NCBI GenBank assembly: GCA_031556375.1
Contig: JAVBTA010000050.1
Span: 4,999 to 68,998 of the forward strand
Reading direction: 5' to 3'
Length of the DNA stretch: 64,000 nt
DNA from: BNXB01 sp031556375
GTDB taxonomy: Bacteria > Bacteroidota > Bacteroidia > Bacteroidales > Azobacteroidaceae
The notes below the pieces were generated by a model, which saw nothing but the letters and a program-made list of their open reading frames with translations, ran no database searches and had not been told where the DNA came from. Positions 7,274 through 15,431 of the stretch are shown one piece after another. The position numbers and the translations under genes were made by a program. Numbering within the stretch: position 1 is the stretch's first letter; every line of letters begins with the position of its first letter.

Positions 7274-8293
7274 TTATAAATTTTCTCTGACAGCAGCAAC
7301 AAATGATTCTACATCTCCGGGTGTTGTGTCCCACGAACAAACCAGTCGGATCTCGTTCCTGGCTTCATTCCAGAAATAAAAGAAATAAGATTTGAGTAAT
7401 TGTTTTATGGTTTTCGGAGGCATTGTCAGGAATAAAGCATTAGACTCCACTTTTTGAGTAAAATGTATTTCCGGTAAGCCTTCTAGTCGCATGGCGAGTT
7501 CCTGAGCCATATCGTTTGCCTGTCGGGCATTTTTTAACCAGAGATCATGTTCAAAATATGCAGTGTATTGGGCTGACAGGTATCTCATCTTAGAATATAG
7601 TTGGGCTGATTGTTTCCTGATGTATTTTAGGTTTTCAGCAAGTTCAGGCCGGAAAGCAATGACTGCTTCTCCTATCATCATTCCGTTTTTTGTGCCACCC
7701 AGACTTAGAATGTCGATGCCGCAGTCGCGGGTCAACTCACGCATTCCCGTATTCAGGTAAGCAGCTGCATTAGCCAGTCTGGAGCCGTCCATATGTACAT
7801 ACATGTTGTTGACATGAGCAAAATCACAAATCGATTTTATCTCAGCTGCTGTATATACGGCGCCTAATTCCGTTACTTGCGAAATATATATCACTTTGGG
7901 TTGCGAGTGATGTTGGTCCCCAATTCCATGTAGTCGTTTGGAGATTAGTTTTGGAGTCAGTTTGCCATCCGGAGTGGGAATTTCTTTCACCATGCAGGAG
8001 GTAAATTTTGACGGTGCTCCACATTCGTCTACATTAATATGTCCGGTTTCTGCGGTGATAATGCTATGAAACGGTTGTGTACATGCCTGCAAAGCAACCA
8101 TGTTAGCTCCTGTTCCATTAAAAACATAGTATGGTACTGCGCCTTTCCCAAATATCTCTACAAAACGGGCATCCGCTTTACGAGTCCATTCATCGGCTCC
8201 GTAACCGACTGTATGTCCGGTATTCGCTTTATGAATAGCATCCAGAATCGTAGGATGGATGCCGGAATTATTATCACTGGCAAAACTTTTCAT
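7274..8293 (-). CDS. ltaE: Low-specificity L-threonine aldolase
   Basis: The 339-residue PLP enzyme has the beta-eliminating lyase fold. It begins MKSFASDNNSGIHPTILDAI. It has FNGTGANMVAL near residue 58 (cofactor phosphate contact), HMDGSRLANAA near 167 (the Asp that pairs with the pyridine nitrogen and an Arg), and SLGGTKNG with the Schiff-base lysine at 202. Length and motifs fit threonine aldolases, which split threonine (and allo-threonine) into glycine and acetaldehyde in the cytoplasm. It is transcribed alone. A -7 element (TAACTTTG at 8321-8314) lies upstream, with a repeat at the -33 position. The window also encodes the threonine dehydrogenase/Kbl route to glycine at 35.5-37.7 kb. 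Confidence 0.88.
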   Translation of the reverse strand: MKSFASDNNSGIHPTILDAIHKANTGHTVGYGADEWTRKADARFVEIFGKGAVPYYVFNGTGANMVALQACTQPFHSIITAETGHINVDECGAPSKFTSCMVKEIPTPDGKLTPKLISKRLHGIGDQHHSQPKVIYISQVTELGAVYTAAEIKSICDFAHVNNMYVHMDGSRLANAAAYLNTGMRELTRDCGIDILSLGGTKNGMMIGEAVIAFRPELAENLKYIRKQSAQLYSKMRYLSAQYTAYFEHDLWLKNARQANDMAQELAMRLEGLPEIHFTQKVESNALFLTMPPKTIKQLLKSYFFYFWNEARNEIRLVCSWDTTPGDVESFVAAVRENL

Positions 8294-8313
8294 TCCTTTG
8301 ACTTTTAGAGATG

Positions 8314-8363
8314 CAAAGTTAATAATAATTTTGGGACACCGTGAATGCTGAACGGTGCACCGT
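8314..8363 (-). promoter_or_regulatory. Promoter and candidate operator of the threonine aldolase gene
   Basis: TAACTTTG (8321-8314, minus) fits the -7 element, but no TTTG lies at the -33 spacing. Instead CACCGT (8337-8342) occupies that position and pairs with ACGGTG (8352-8357), which is itself the left half of the perfect 12-base palindrome ACGGTGCACCGT (8352-8363). This may be an operator, or a weak terminator of the efflux operon that ends at 8381. Confidence 0.4.
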
Positions 8364-8380
8364 TTCCCTTGTACCGGAAA

Positions 8381-9493
8381 TTAGTTCGTTTTCTTGTAGT
8401 TCAAAATCGCCCAGGTATTGAAAAATATAGCAAAACAAATGATAGCTCCTAGCTGAGGCAGTATATCCGTTAAATAGCTTCCTTTCATGAAGACCAATCG
8501 GAGTATTTCCACAAAATAACGTACAGGATTGAGTAAAGTAACTGTTTGCGCCCATTCCGGCATACTACTGATAGGGGTGAAGAGGCCGCTCAACAAAAAG
8601 AAAATGATCATAAAGAAAATCGCAACGAACATGGCTTGTTGTTGGGTGCCCGAATAGGTTGATATAACCAGTCCTGCGCCTAAAAATGCAAGTAAATAGA
8701 AAAAAGCGCAGAGGTAAATAATCAAAATATTGCCAACGGGAAATAATCCGTAAACGAGCCAGGCGACAAAAAGTCCGATAGTTAGTATGATCAGGCCGAT
8801 AATAATGAATGGGATTAGCTTGGCAAGTATAAATGTGAATTTGGAGATTGGAGTAACATTGATCTGCTCTATCGTGCCGATTTCTTTTTCTTTTACAATA
8901 TTCATTGCCGACAATACTCCTCCGATCAGGGTTAATAATAATGCCAGAATCCCCGGAACCATAAAGTTCCTGTAATTCATCGTTGTATTGTATTTAAAAT
9001 AAGGGGTTGTATTGATCATATTTACCATGTTGAGTGGTGTTCCCTGCTCCAGAATGACGTTTTTATTAAATTCAGCAATGATCTGTCCCAAGTAAGCGGC
9101 GCCTAAACCAGCTTTTTGCCCGTTGACAGCATTGACGGAAAGCATCACGTTTGTTTGTTGGCGACGCACAAAATTATCTTCGAAATTATTGGGGATCTCC
9201 AGAATTAAGTCAGCTTTGTTGCTTTCGACGGATTTCATAGCCTCATCATAACTAACGGAGTAATCGGTCAGATGAAAAAAACCGGAAGAAACCACCTTGT
9301 CTATCAATTGTCTGGAATAGGTTCCACGGTCGTTATCTACTACGGAAAGGTATATATTTCGTTGCTCAAATGTGGCTGCCCATGGCAATAGAAGCAACTG
9401 TATGACTGGCATAGCAAGCATTATTTTAAGAATAGTCTTGTCGCGTCTGATTTGCAGGAACTCCTTTTGAAGTAAATATTTTAATTGTTTCAT
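8381..9493 (-). CDS. ABC-2 type permease of the efflux operon (second)
   Basis: The 370-residue inner-membrane protein has one helix near the N-terminus (about residues 22-40), a large extracytoplasmic domain of about 150 residues, then five further helices. This is the YhhJ/YbhR/YbhS layout. The segment MNIVKEKEIGTIEQINVTPI is the conserved cytoplasmic loop of ABC-2 permeases and contacts the ATPase. It is the last gene of the efflux operon, overlapping the preceding permease gene by 4 bases, so translation is probably coupled. With the paired permease it should form the membrane part of an ATP-driven exporter that feeds the TolC/HlyD channel. Substrate unknown; drugs or lipophilic compounds are usual. 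Confidence 0.88.
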   Translation of the reverse strand: MKQLKYLLQKEFLQIRRDKTILKIMLAMPVIQLLLLPWAATFEQRNIYLSVVDNDRGTYSRQLIDKVVSSGFFHLTDYSVSYDEAMKSVESNKADLILEIPNNFEDNFVRRQQTNVMLSVNAVNGQKAGLGAAYLGQIIAEFNKNVILEQGTPLNMVNMINTTPYFKYNTTMNYRNFMVPGILALLLTLIGGVLSAMNIVKEKEIGTIEQINVTPISKFTFILAKLIPFIIIGLIILTIGLFVAWLVYGLFPVGNILIIYLCAFFYLLAFLGAGLVISTYSGTQQQAMFVAIFFMIIFFLLSGLFTPISSMPEWAQTVTLLNPVRYFVEILRLVFMKGSYLTDILPQLGAIICFAIFFNTWAILNYKKTN

Positions 9494-10593
9494 AGCCTGT
9501 TCTTAAATTGTTTGATACTTACAATCAATAAAAAGAGTGTCATTCCGAGTAAGATAGAGAGTTCTTTCCATATAGCGATAAATCCCAGTCCTTTAACCAT
9601 CACATCTTTAATCGCTATAATAAACCATTTGGCCGGAATGATGTTGGAGATGAGCTGTAGCAACACAGGCATGTTTTCTATCGGGAAAATTAATCCTGAA
9701 AGCATCATGGTAGGAAGCATTAATCCTGCTCCGGACATCATCATTGCTGCTTGTTGGGTATTTGTGACAGAGGAAATCAACATTCCTAAAGATAAAGATG
9801 AAAGGATGAAGAGTATACTCAGGAATAATATCAGGAAGATATTGCCTGCTATAGGTACGTGTAGCAGGTTGTTGGATATCAATAAGATCAGGATTACATC
9901 CAAAAATGCGATCAATAGGTAGGGCACAGCCTTGGAAAGAACTACTGATATCGGTTTTACTGGTGATACAAGCAGGATTTCCATAGTACCCTGTTCTTTT
10001 TCCCGGACGATAGAGATTGAAGTAACCATAGCACAGATCAACATTAATATCATTCCCATAATTCCAGGTACAAAGTTGTAAGCGCTCTTTAACTGAGGAT
10101 TATAGAGCATTTTGATTTCAGAGTTGATCCGATATGGCATTTTATTATCCTTCATCAGATACTGCTGGTGCTGCATCAGTATCTGTTGTGCGTAAGACGT
10201 TACGGACGATGCTTCATTGGGGTCGGAAGCGTCGGCTAGTAGTTGTATATTCCCTGTCCCTGTGCGGTACAGTTCGTCACTGAAGTCTTGTGGAATGATT
10301 ATTGCCAGTTTGGTTTTTCCTTTGCGGAAGTATTCTTCAATTTCATCAAAAGAATTCAGGTTTTTCTGTAAGTCGAAATAATCACTCCCACTTATTCTGT
10401 CTATGATCTGATGTGATGAAATGCTTTTCGATTCATCTAGAACAGCAAATGGAGTATTCGTAATTTCCGTCCGGATAGCAAAACCAAAGATGACTAACTG
10501 TATGATAGGCATGGCCAGCAACATCATCATTGTCCGTACATCCCGGAAAATATGTATAAATTCTTTTTTTATAAAACTACTAAACTGTTTCAT
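9490..10593 (-). CDS. ABC-2 type permease of the efflux operon (first)
   Basis: The 367-residue protein has the same topology as its neighbour: an N-terminal helix, a large periplasmic domain with a region rich in charged residues, then five C-terminal helices. The ATPase-coupling loop is SISIVREKEQGTMEILLVSP. It overlaps both neighbouring genes by 4 bases (10590-10593 and 9490-9493), a sign of translational coupling and fixed stoichiometry. The two permeases are diverged paralogues and probably form a heterodimer, matched by two different ATPases upstream. Confidence 0.88.
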   Translation of the reverse strand: MKQFSSFIKKEFIHIFRDVRTMMMLLAMPIIQLVIFGFAIRTEITNTPFAVLDESKSISSHQIIDRISGSDYFDLQKNLNSFDEIEEYFRKGKTKLAIIIPQDFSDELYRTGTGNIQLLADASDPNEASSVTSYAQQILMQHQQYLMKDNKMPYRINSEIKMLYNPQLKSAYNFVPGIMGMILMLICAMVTSISIVREKEQGTMEILLVSPVKPISVVLSKAVPYLLIAFLDVILILLISNNLLHVPIAGNIFLILFLSILFILSSLSLGMLISSVTNTQQAAMMMSGAGLMLPTMMLSGLIFPIENMPVLLQLISNIIPAKWFIIAIKDVMVKGLGFIAIWKELSILLGMTLFLLIVSIKQFKNRL

Positions 10594-11324
10594 GAGTTCT
10601 TTGCTTTTCTTGCCAATGATTGAAATACCTCATCCATACTTGTTGAAAGGAAGTTTTTCTTAAGTTGTACCGGACTATCCAATGCTTCGATCTTTCCGTC
10701 AACCATAATAGAAACACGGTTACAATATTCGGCTTCATCCATGTAGTGAGTGGTTACAAATACTGTAATTCCTTTTTCTGCAGCCTGGTAAATCATTTCC
10801 CAGAATTTTCTCCGGGCTATAGGGTCTACGCCTCCTGTAGGTTCATCTAAAAAGACGATTTTGGGTGTGTGAAAAATAGATACGGCAAATGATACTTTCT
10901 GTTTAATGCCCAATGGCAGCGATTTGACAAGGGTATTGCGTTCCTTGACCAGTTCCAGTTCTTTCAATGATTCATCCGTTTTGGACAGGATAGCTTTGGA
11001 TGACATCCCGTAAATACCTCCGAATAATCGCATATTTTCCGCCACGCTCAGGTCTTCATATAATGAGAATTTCTGGCTCATATAACCGATGTTCCTTTTA
11101 ATATCATCCGATTGTTTATAGATATCGAAACCTGCCACCATACCTTTTCCTGAAGTAGGGGAGAGGAGTCCGCAAAGCATACGCATAGCTGTTGTTTTCC
11201 CAGCTCCATTAGCTCCGAGGAACCCGAATATCTCACCTTTTGGTACTTCAAAAGAAATATGATCGACGGCGGTGAAGTTGCCGAAAGTTTTAGTGAGTTC
11301 TTCTGTTACAATGACTTTATTCAT
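10590..11324 (-). CDS. ABC transporter ATPase of the efflux operon (second)
   Basis: From the ATG at 11324 the protein has 244 residues (MNKVIVTEELTKTFG). That ATG overlaps the stop of the upstream ATPase gene as ATGA, so it is preferred over an in-frame ATG at 11351. Walker A is GANGAGKT (residues 37-44) and Walker B is IVFLDEPTGGVDP with a switch His in VTTHYMDEA. The signature loop is degenerate, LPLGIKQK rather than LSGGQ, while the partner ATPase has a good one. Asymmetric pairs with one weak site are known among ABC exporters. It couples ATP hydrolysis to the permeases encoded next. Confidence 0.9.
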   Translation of the reverse strand: MNKVIVTEELTKTFGNFTAVDHISFEVPKGEIFGFLGANGAGKTTAMRMLCGLLSPTSGKGMVAGFDIYKQSDDIKRNIGYMSQKFSLYEDLSVAENMRLFGGIYGMSSKAILSKTDESLKELELVKERNTLVKSLPLGIKQKVSFAVSIFHTPKIVFLDEPTGGVDPIARRKFWEMIYQAAEKGITVFVTTHYMDEAEYCNRVSIMVDGKIEALDSPVQLKKNFLSTSMDEVFQSLARKAKNS

Positions 11325-12190
11325 GGCTTTTCCATCAATTGAATGAAACAATCTTCTACTGTAGGTCTTATTTCTTCTGCTTTGATAGTCGGAATGTCAT
11401 TTTTGAAAGTTACATGTAAACATTCTCCGAAAATGTAAGCCGATCCAACCTGGGGATCTTTCCGTAGTTGCTCCAGAAGATGATAATTGTTTTCAGCGCG
11501 TACAGCGAATAATTTCTGTGGATATTTCCCTATAATTTCGTCTGTTGTCGCAATCGATAATATCTTGCCGGATTGAATCAGGGCAATACGGTCGCACAAA
11601 GTAGCTTCATCCATGTAAGGAGTAGAAACCAAAATAGATATATTCTCCTTTTTCAGGCGCTTAAGCATCTCCCAGAATTCTCTTCTTGATACGGGATCGA
11701 CACCGGTCGTAGGCTCATCGAGGAATAAAACTTTAGGTTTGTGAATTAGAGCGCAGCACAATGCCAGTTTTTGTTTCATTCCTCCGGATAATTTCCCTGC
11801 TCTCCGGTCTTTAAATGGTTCGATTTGTACATAAATATCCCGTATCAGGTCGTAATTTTCTTCTATTGAGGTGTTGAAAACATTGGCGAAAAAGTCCAAG
11901 TTTTCTTGTACGGATAAATCCTGATATAAGGAAAATTTTCCCGGCATATATCCTGCAATATTCCTGATCTCGCGATATTGTTTCACAACGTCGTACCCAA
12001 CTACCGTCGCGGAACCTTCATCAGCCAGTAACAGGGTTGTGAGGATACGGAATAAAGTTGTCTTGCCGGCTCCGTCAGGGCCGATCAGTCCGAATAATTC
12101 CCCTTCGTTGATAGCGAAAGATATATTATCCAGAGCCTGGATGTCACCATACTTTTTGGAGATATTATTGACCAAAATTGACGTCGCCAT
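11321..12190 (-). CDS. ABC transporter ATPase of the efflux operon (first)
   Basis: The 289-residue ATPase has Walker A GPDGAGKT (residues 37-44), the signature LSGGMKQK, and Walker B VLFLDEPTTGVDP. The position of the switch histidine reads VSTPYMDEA, so it is a proline here, whereas the second ATPase has His. The two ATPases therefore look complementary: one with a good signature but no switch His, the other with the His but a poor signature. About 75 extra C-terminal residues follow the ATPase domain. It overlaps the HlyD gene by 26 bases. Confidence 0.88.
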   Translation of the reverse strand: MATSILVNNISKKYGDIQALDNISFAINEGELFGLIGPDGAGKTTLFRILTTLLLADEGSATVVGYDVVKQYREIRNIAGYMPGKFSLYQDLSVQENLDFFANVFNTSIEENYDLIRDIYVQIEPFKDRRAGKLSGGMKQKLALCCALIHKPKVLFLDEPTTGVDPVSRREFWEMLKRLKKENISILVSTPYMDEATLCDRIALIQSGKILSIATTDEIIGKYPQKLFAVRAENNYHLLEQLRKDPQVGSAYIFGECLHVTFKNDIPTIKAEEIRPTVEDCFIQLMEKP

Positions 12191-13073
12191 ACATTCCTAT
12201 TTTAATCAATCCATCCGTATTTTCAACGGCGACTTTCACTGCATAAACCAGGTTTTGCCTTTCGTCTTTTGTCTGAATTGTCTTCGGTGTGAATTCAGCT
12301 TTATCCGAAACCCAGGATATTTTCCCCTGATAAGATTTTGTTTCTTTCCCAAAATTAATGAAGACAGTTACTGTTTCTCCGAGTTTAACTTTTTCCAACT
12401 GATCAGAGACGATATAGGCCCTCAGAAAAAGATTTTTTGTATCTGCGATTTTGTATAAAGGTTTCCCGGGAATCACGATTTCTTTATTTTCTGCATATTT
12501 ATTCAGGATAGTGCCTTCTACCGGATTGATAATCTTGCACTTATCTATTTGATCCTGGACTTGAGCGATCTGAAGTTCGTACGACATACTTTCTTCATTC
12601 AGGCTATTTACTGAAGTGGACAGGGAATTGATCTGTGCGTCCAGAGTCCCTTTCAATACCTGGAGTTGTGAATTCGCATCATCCACTTGTTTTTGTGTAG
12701 CTGCGTTTGCCTTGAACATTCTCTCCACCCTTGCTTTTTCCAGTTCGGCCTTTTGTATTTGTTCCTTTGTCGCGGATATCTGAACGGAAATATTTGGTCT
12801 TCTTGCACTCACTGCTTTTTGCGCGGTTAATAATTGCAATTTCTTCAAATACAATTGAGTACTGTCAATATATCCAAGATATTGTCCATTAGACAATAAG
12901 TCTCCTTCTGTAACATTGAATTGTTCTAATTTTCCGGATACTTCCGAAGAAATAATCACTTCTGTAGCTTCAAATGTTCCTGAAGCATCATGTTCAAACT
13001 TGTTTCTGTTGCACGAACTTAATATGGACAAAGTTGCTGCAATTAATAATATACGATTTATTTTTGTTTTCAT
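12165..13073 (-). CDS. HlyD-family membrane fusion (adaptor) lipoprotein
   Basis: From the ATG at 13073 the protein has 302 residues and a lipoprotein signal ending LSILSSC. An in-frame ATG at 13109 would put 12 residues in front of the signal and overlap the TolC gene, so it is rejected. The order is beta-strand lipoyl half-motif (SSEVSGKLEQFNVTEGDLL), a long coiled-coil hairpin (about residues 70-180, with KQVDDANSQLQVLKGTLD), the second lipoyl half (IINPVEGTILNKYAENKEIV) and a beta-barrel. This periplasmic adaptor should join the ABC permeases to the TolC channel encoded just upstream. Confidence 0.9.
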   Translation of the reverse strand: MKTKINRILLIAATLSILSSCNRNKFEHDASGTFEATEVIISSEVSGKLEQFNVTEGDLLSNGQYLGYIDSTQLYLKKLQLLTAQKAVSARRPNISVQISATKEQIQKAELEKARVERMFKANAATQKQVDDANSQLQVLKGTLDAQINSLSTSVNSLNEESMSYELQIAQVQDQIDKCKIINPVEGTILNKYAENKEIVIPGKPLYKIADTKNLFLRAYIVSDQLEKVKLGETVTVFINFGKETKSYQGKISWVSDKAEFTPKTIQTKDERQNLVYAVKVAVENTDGLIKIGMYGDVNFGQ

Positions 13074-13098
13074 AATACTACTTAAATGCTTAAATTTT

Positions 13099-14376
13099 TT
13101 AATTTTCAATTTCTCCCTTTATTGTCTTGTAATTATAAATACTCATCAAGTACTGTATCTCGTGTAGTATCTTCGCTTGCCGCGACTGGCTTTCAGCGTT
13201 GATGTCACGTATCAGGTCATTGACGGTATAAACACCATTTTCGTATTTACTTTCAGAAGCCGTTTTTACACGATTGCGTAAAGTAATTATTTCGTCATCT
13301 TTTTGCATTAACTCCTGAGCTTTCTGTATTTCATTATAAGTTTGGGTTAATTGCAGGTTTGTATTGAAAGTAAATGTTTCCTCCTGGGTATTGATACGCT
13401 TTTTATTGATGTCGATCAACTTCTTTTCATTATTTTTTGTGTACAGATTCCCGAAATTCCATGAGAGACGTACACCGCCGAGAGCAAATAGATCGAAATT
13501 ATTGGATAGCATATTTAATCCGGGTTTTCCGTATCCTCCCTGGGCGAAAAGTGAGAGTTTCGGCATGTTCTTCGCAGTTATCAGACTTTCCTGAGCATTA
13601 TATAATTCTCGTTGTTTATTGAATAATGTTATTTCAGGACGTATAATTGTAGATAGGGGGTCGATCATAACACCTGACGGCTTTTCTAATGTTGTTTGTC
13701 CTGTAATTTTTTCGTTAATCAGTGCCGAAAGCATTTCTGTATAAGCTTTTCTTAACGATCTTAATTCTGTCTTTTTCTGGTCGTTATTCAATAATTCAAC
13801 ATGGATAGCATCGACGTCGGAAGATGTTGCCGTTCCATTCTGAAACATGGCATTTGCCACATCATAACTGTTTTGAAGGTCTTTATTCAGAATCTCCAGT
13901 TGCTTTAGTTGTTCGTCCAGTGTCAATATACCGAAGAAAAGCTGGTTAACCTGTGTCCGGATAGAATATAAATTAATTTCTACGTTTTGCTTCTCAACTT
14001 CATTACCGGCATGGGTGATTTTTTTTTGAGAACTTGTGTTTCCTCCATCCCAGATAGTTTGTGACAAATCGATTGTTGCTTTGTACTGATCTTTATCTAT
14101 GGTAGGAATGGTTATTCCCGGAACACTGATTGGAACATGCGTGACATCCGATTGATAGCTTGCCTGTCCATTCAATGTTAGTTGTGGCAGGTAGGCTTTT
14201 GATAGATTGGAAAGATTATACTCTTTTGATTGCTCGATTAATCCGAATTGTTTGATTTGAGGGTAATTATCCCGGGCTTTCTGTTGACAATCATCTATTG
14301 TCAATGCTTTTTGAGCCGATATATTTCCGGTGGAAAGCAAGAATACCGTACAAATGATTGAGAATACTTTTTTCAT
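13099..14376 (-). CDS. TolC-family outer membrane efflux protein
   Basis: The 425-residue protein begins with a signal peptide (VFSIICTVFLLSTGNISAQ). Two OEP repeats follow. The first starts LTIDDCQQKARDNYPQIKQ, and both contain long amphipathic helices rich in Gln, Asn and Lys. The motif DVDAIHVELLNNDQKKTELR is typical of TolC helices. It should trimerise into the outer-membrane exit duct for the ABC exporter encoded downstream. It is the second gene of the operon, 24 bases after the TetR gene, so the regulator and the pump components share one transcript. Confidence 0.9.
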   Translation of the reverse strand: MKKVFSIICTVFLLSTGNISAQKALTIDDCQQKARDNYPQIKQFGLIEQSKEYNLSNLSKAYLPQLTLNGQASYQSDVTHVPISVPGITIPTIDKDQYKATIDLSQTIWDGGNTSSQKKITHAGNEVEKQNVEINLYSIRTQVNQLFFGILTLDEQLKQLEILNKDLQNSYDVANAMFQNGTATSSDVDAIHVELLNNDQKKTELRSLRKAYTEMLSALINEKITGQTTLEKPSGVMIDPLSTIIRPEITLFNKQRELYNAQESLITAKNMPKLSLFAQGGYGKPGLNMLSNNFDLFALGGVRLSWNFGNLYTKNNEKKLIDINKKRINTQEETFTFNTNLQLTQTYNEIQKAQELMQKDDEIITLRNRVKTASESKYENGVYTVNDLIRDINAESQSRQAKILHEIQYLMSIYNYKTIKGEIEN

Positions 14377-14400
14377 CGGTTATATTTTGTAAATCGTTTT

Positions 14401-15042
14401 TTATTTAGTACCTTTATTTTCTATTCCCAACATAGACTTAATCCAGAATGGAATCAATTTTCTCCGTTCTTCTAAAAATTGTTCGTATCTTTCATCATCC
14501 ATTTTATTGAGAGTTTTTATCATTGGTTTTGCGGCAAATGGGAAGATAGTCATGGATACCATATTAATAATGATATGAAATGGGTCGATATTTCCCATTC
14601 CGGCTTTTTCTATCTGTTCTTTAGCCTGTTTTATGGCAAAGATCTTTTCTATGGTAAGATCCGGTATGCCTACCTGTTTTTTGAATTTCTCCGGGTTGGC
14701 CTGTACCTCACTTAGGACAAAAAGGGGTAAGTTGGGATTCTCTTTTAGTAAATCAATATATATATTGACTACAATGTCAATCTTTTCGGAAATGGAAGTT
14801 GTCGGATTATTCAAAACAATCAGAAGACGGACAAACATCTGTTTCAGACTTTCTTCCATAACAATCCCGAACAATTTCTCTTTGCTGCGATAGTAGTAGT
14901 TCAATAAAGCAAGATTAATCCCGGCTTCATCTGCAATGTCGCGTGTCCTTGTACCTGCAAATCCTTTTTGTTGAAAGAGCTTGAATGCGGCTTTCCTGAT
15001 CTTTTCCTCAGTGCTAATGTCGTTGTTTATGTCTTCTCTCAT
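14401..15042 (-). CDS. TetR-family transcriptional regulator of the efflux operon
   Basis: From the ATG at 15042 (MREDINNDISTEEKIRKAAF) the protein has 213 residues. An in-frame ATG at 15096 lies upstream of the promoter and is rejected. The N-terminal helix-turn-helix is clear: GFAGTRTRDIADEAGINLA followed by LNYYYRSKEKLF, the TetR signature. The C-terminal part is helical, as in ligand-binding TetR domains. An 18-base palindrome sits directly upstream of its promoter, so it probably represses its own operon, and with it the pump, until a ligand binds. The ligand is unknown. Confidence 0.9.
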   Translation of the reverse strand: MREDINNDISTEEKIRKAAFKLFQQKGFAGTRTRDIADEAGINLALLNYYYRSKEKLFGIVMEESLKQMFVRLLIVLNNPTTSISEKIDIVVNIYIDLLKENPNLPLFVLSEVQANPEKFKKQVGIPDLTIEKIFAIKQAKEQIEKAGMGNIDPFHIIINMVSMTIFPFAAKPMIKTLNKMDDERYEQFLEERRKLIPFWIKSMLGIENKGTK

Positions 15043-15065
15043 TTTCTGTGTTTTTAATTCTATCG

Positions 15066-15097
15066 CAAATGTAAATTGAAATTTTGAATAAAGCAAA
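15066..15097 (-). promoter_or_regulatory. Promoter of the tetR-efflux operon
   Basis: On the minus strand TTTG (15097-15094), 20 bases, TACATTTG (15073-15066). The predicted transcript starts about 18 bases before the ATG at 15042, which fixes that start codon. Confidence 0.8.
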
Positions 15098-15100
15098 TTG

Positions 15101-15118
15101 TTTAATCAAATGATTAAA
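15101..15118. promoter_or_regulatory. 18-base palindromic operator for the TetR regulator
   Basis: TTTAATCA (15101-15108), two bases, TGATTAAA (15111-15118): a perfect inverted repeat of the size TetR dimers bind. It lies 3 bases upstream of the -33 element of the operon promoter. Binding there is inference. Confidence 0.6.
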
Positions 15119-15267
15119 TTGAGATGTGAATTTTATATGTTAAGATTACATTTAAGAAATAAAGGGATTGTTATAGAGGTACTTCGCTTTTTTATTCAGA
15201 GGGCCCCTGTTTAAGCAGGTTTTGAAGAGCTATTAAAGAATATTTTTAAAAAATAATGAAATATTTG

Positions 15268-15297
15268 TTGTTTTTTGGTAAAAAAACATTAAATTTG
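15268..15297 (+). promoter_or_regulatory. Promoter of the first SusC/SusD operon
   Basis: TTG (15268-15270), 19 bases, TAAATTTG (15290-15297). The leader to the start codon is about 130 bases and AT-rich. Apart from this promoter and the operator at 15101-15118, the gap 15043-15431 shows nothing clear. Confidence 0.6.
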
Positions 15298-15431
15298 TAA
15301 ACTATTGTTAATTCATTAAAGAAAAATGCCTATGCAAAATGTTTAATTGTTAAATTTTACAAAAAGCAGTTTCATGAAAAATTAAAAAACTGAAAAATTG
15401 AAAGAAAAATCCTTAAATTACGATTAAAAGT

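Noticed and set aside
9485..9922. 145-codon plus-strand frame opposite the efflux permease gene
   Set aside because: It is antisense to a clear ABC-2 permease, with no start signal or motif of its own.
11325..11351. Earlier start for the second efflux ATPase
   Set aside because: The ATG at 11324 overlaps the preceding stop as ATGA and begins the conserved ABC domain; the extra nine residues are not family-like.
13074..13109. Earlier start for the HlyD protein
   Set aside because: It would place 12 residues before a complete lipoprotein signal and overlap the TolC gene.
15043..15096. Earlier start for the TetR regulator
   Set aside because: That ATG lies upstream of the mapped-by-motif promoter -7 element, so it would not be on the transcript.
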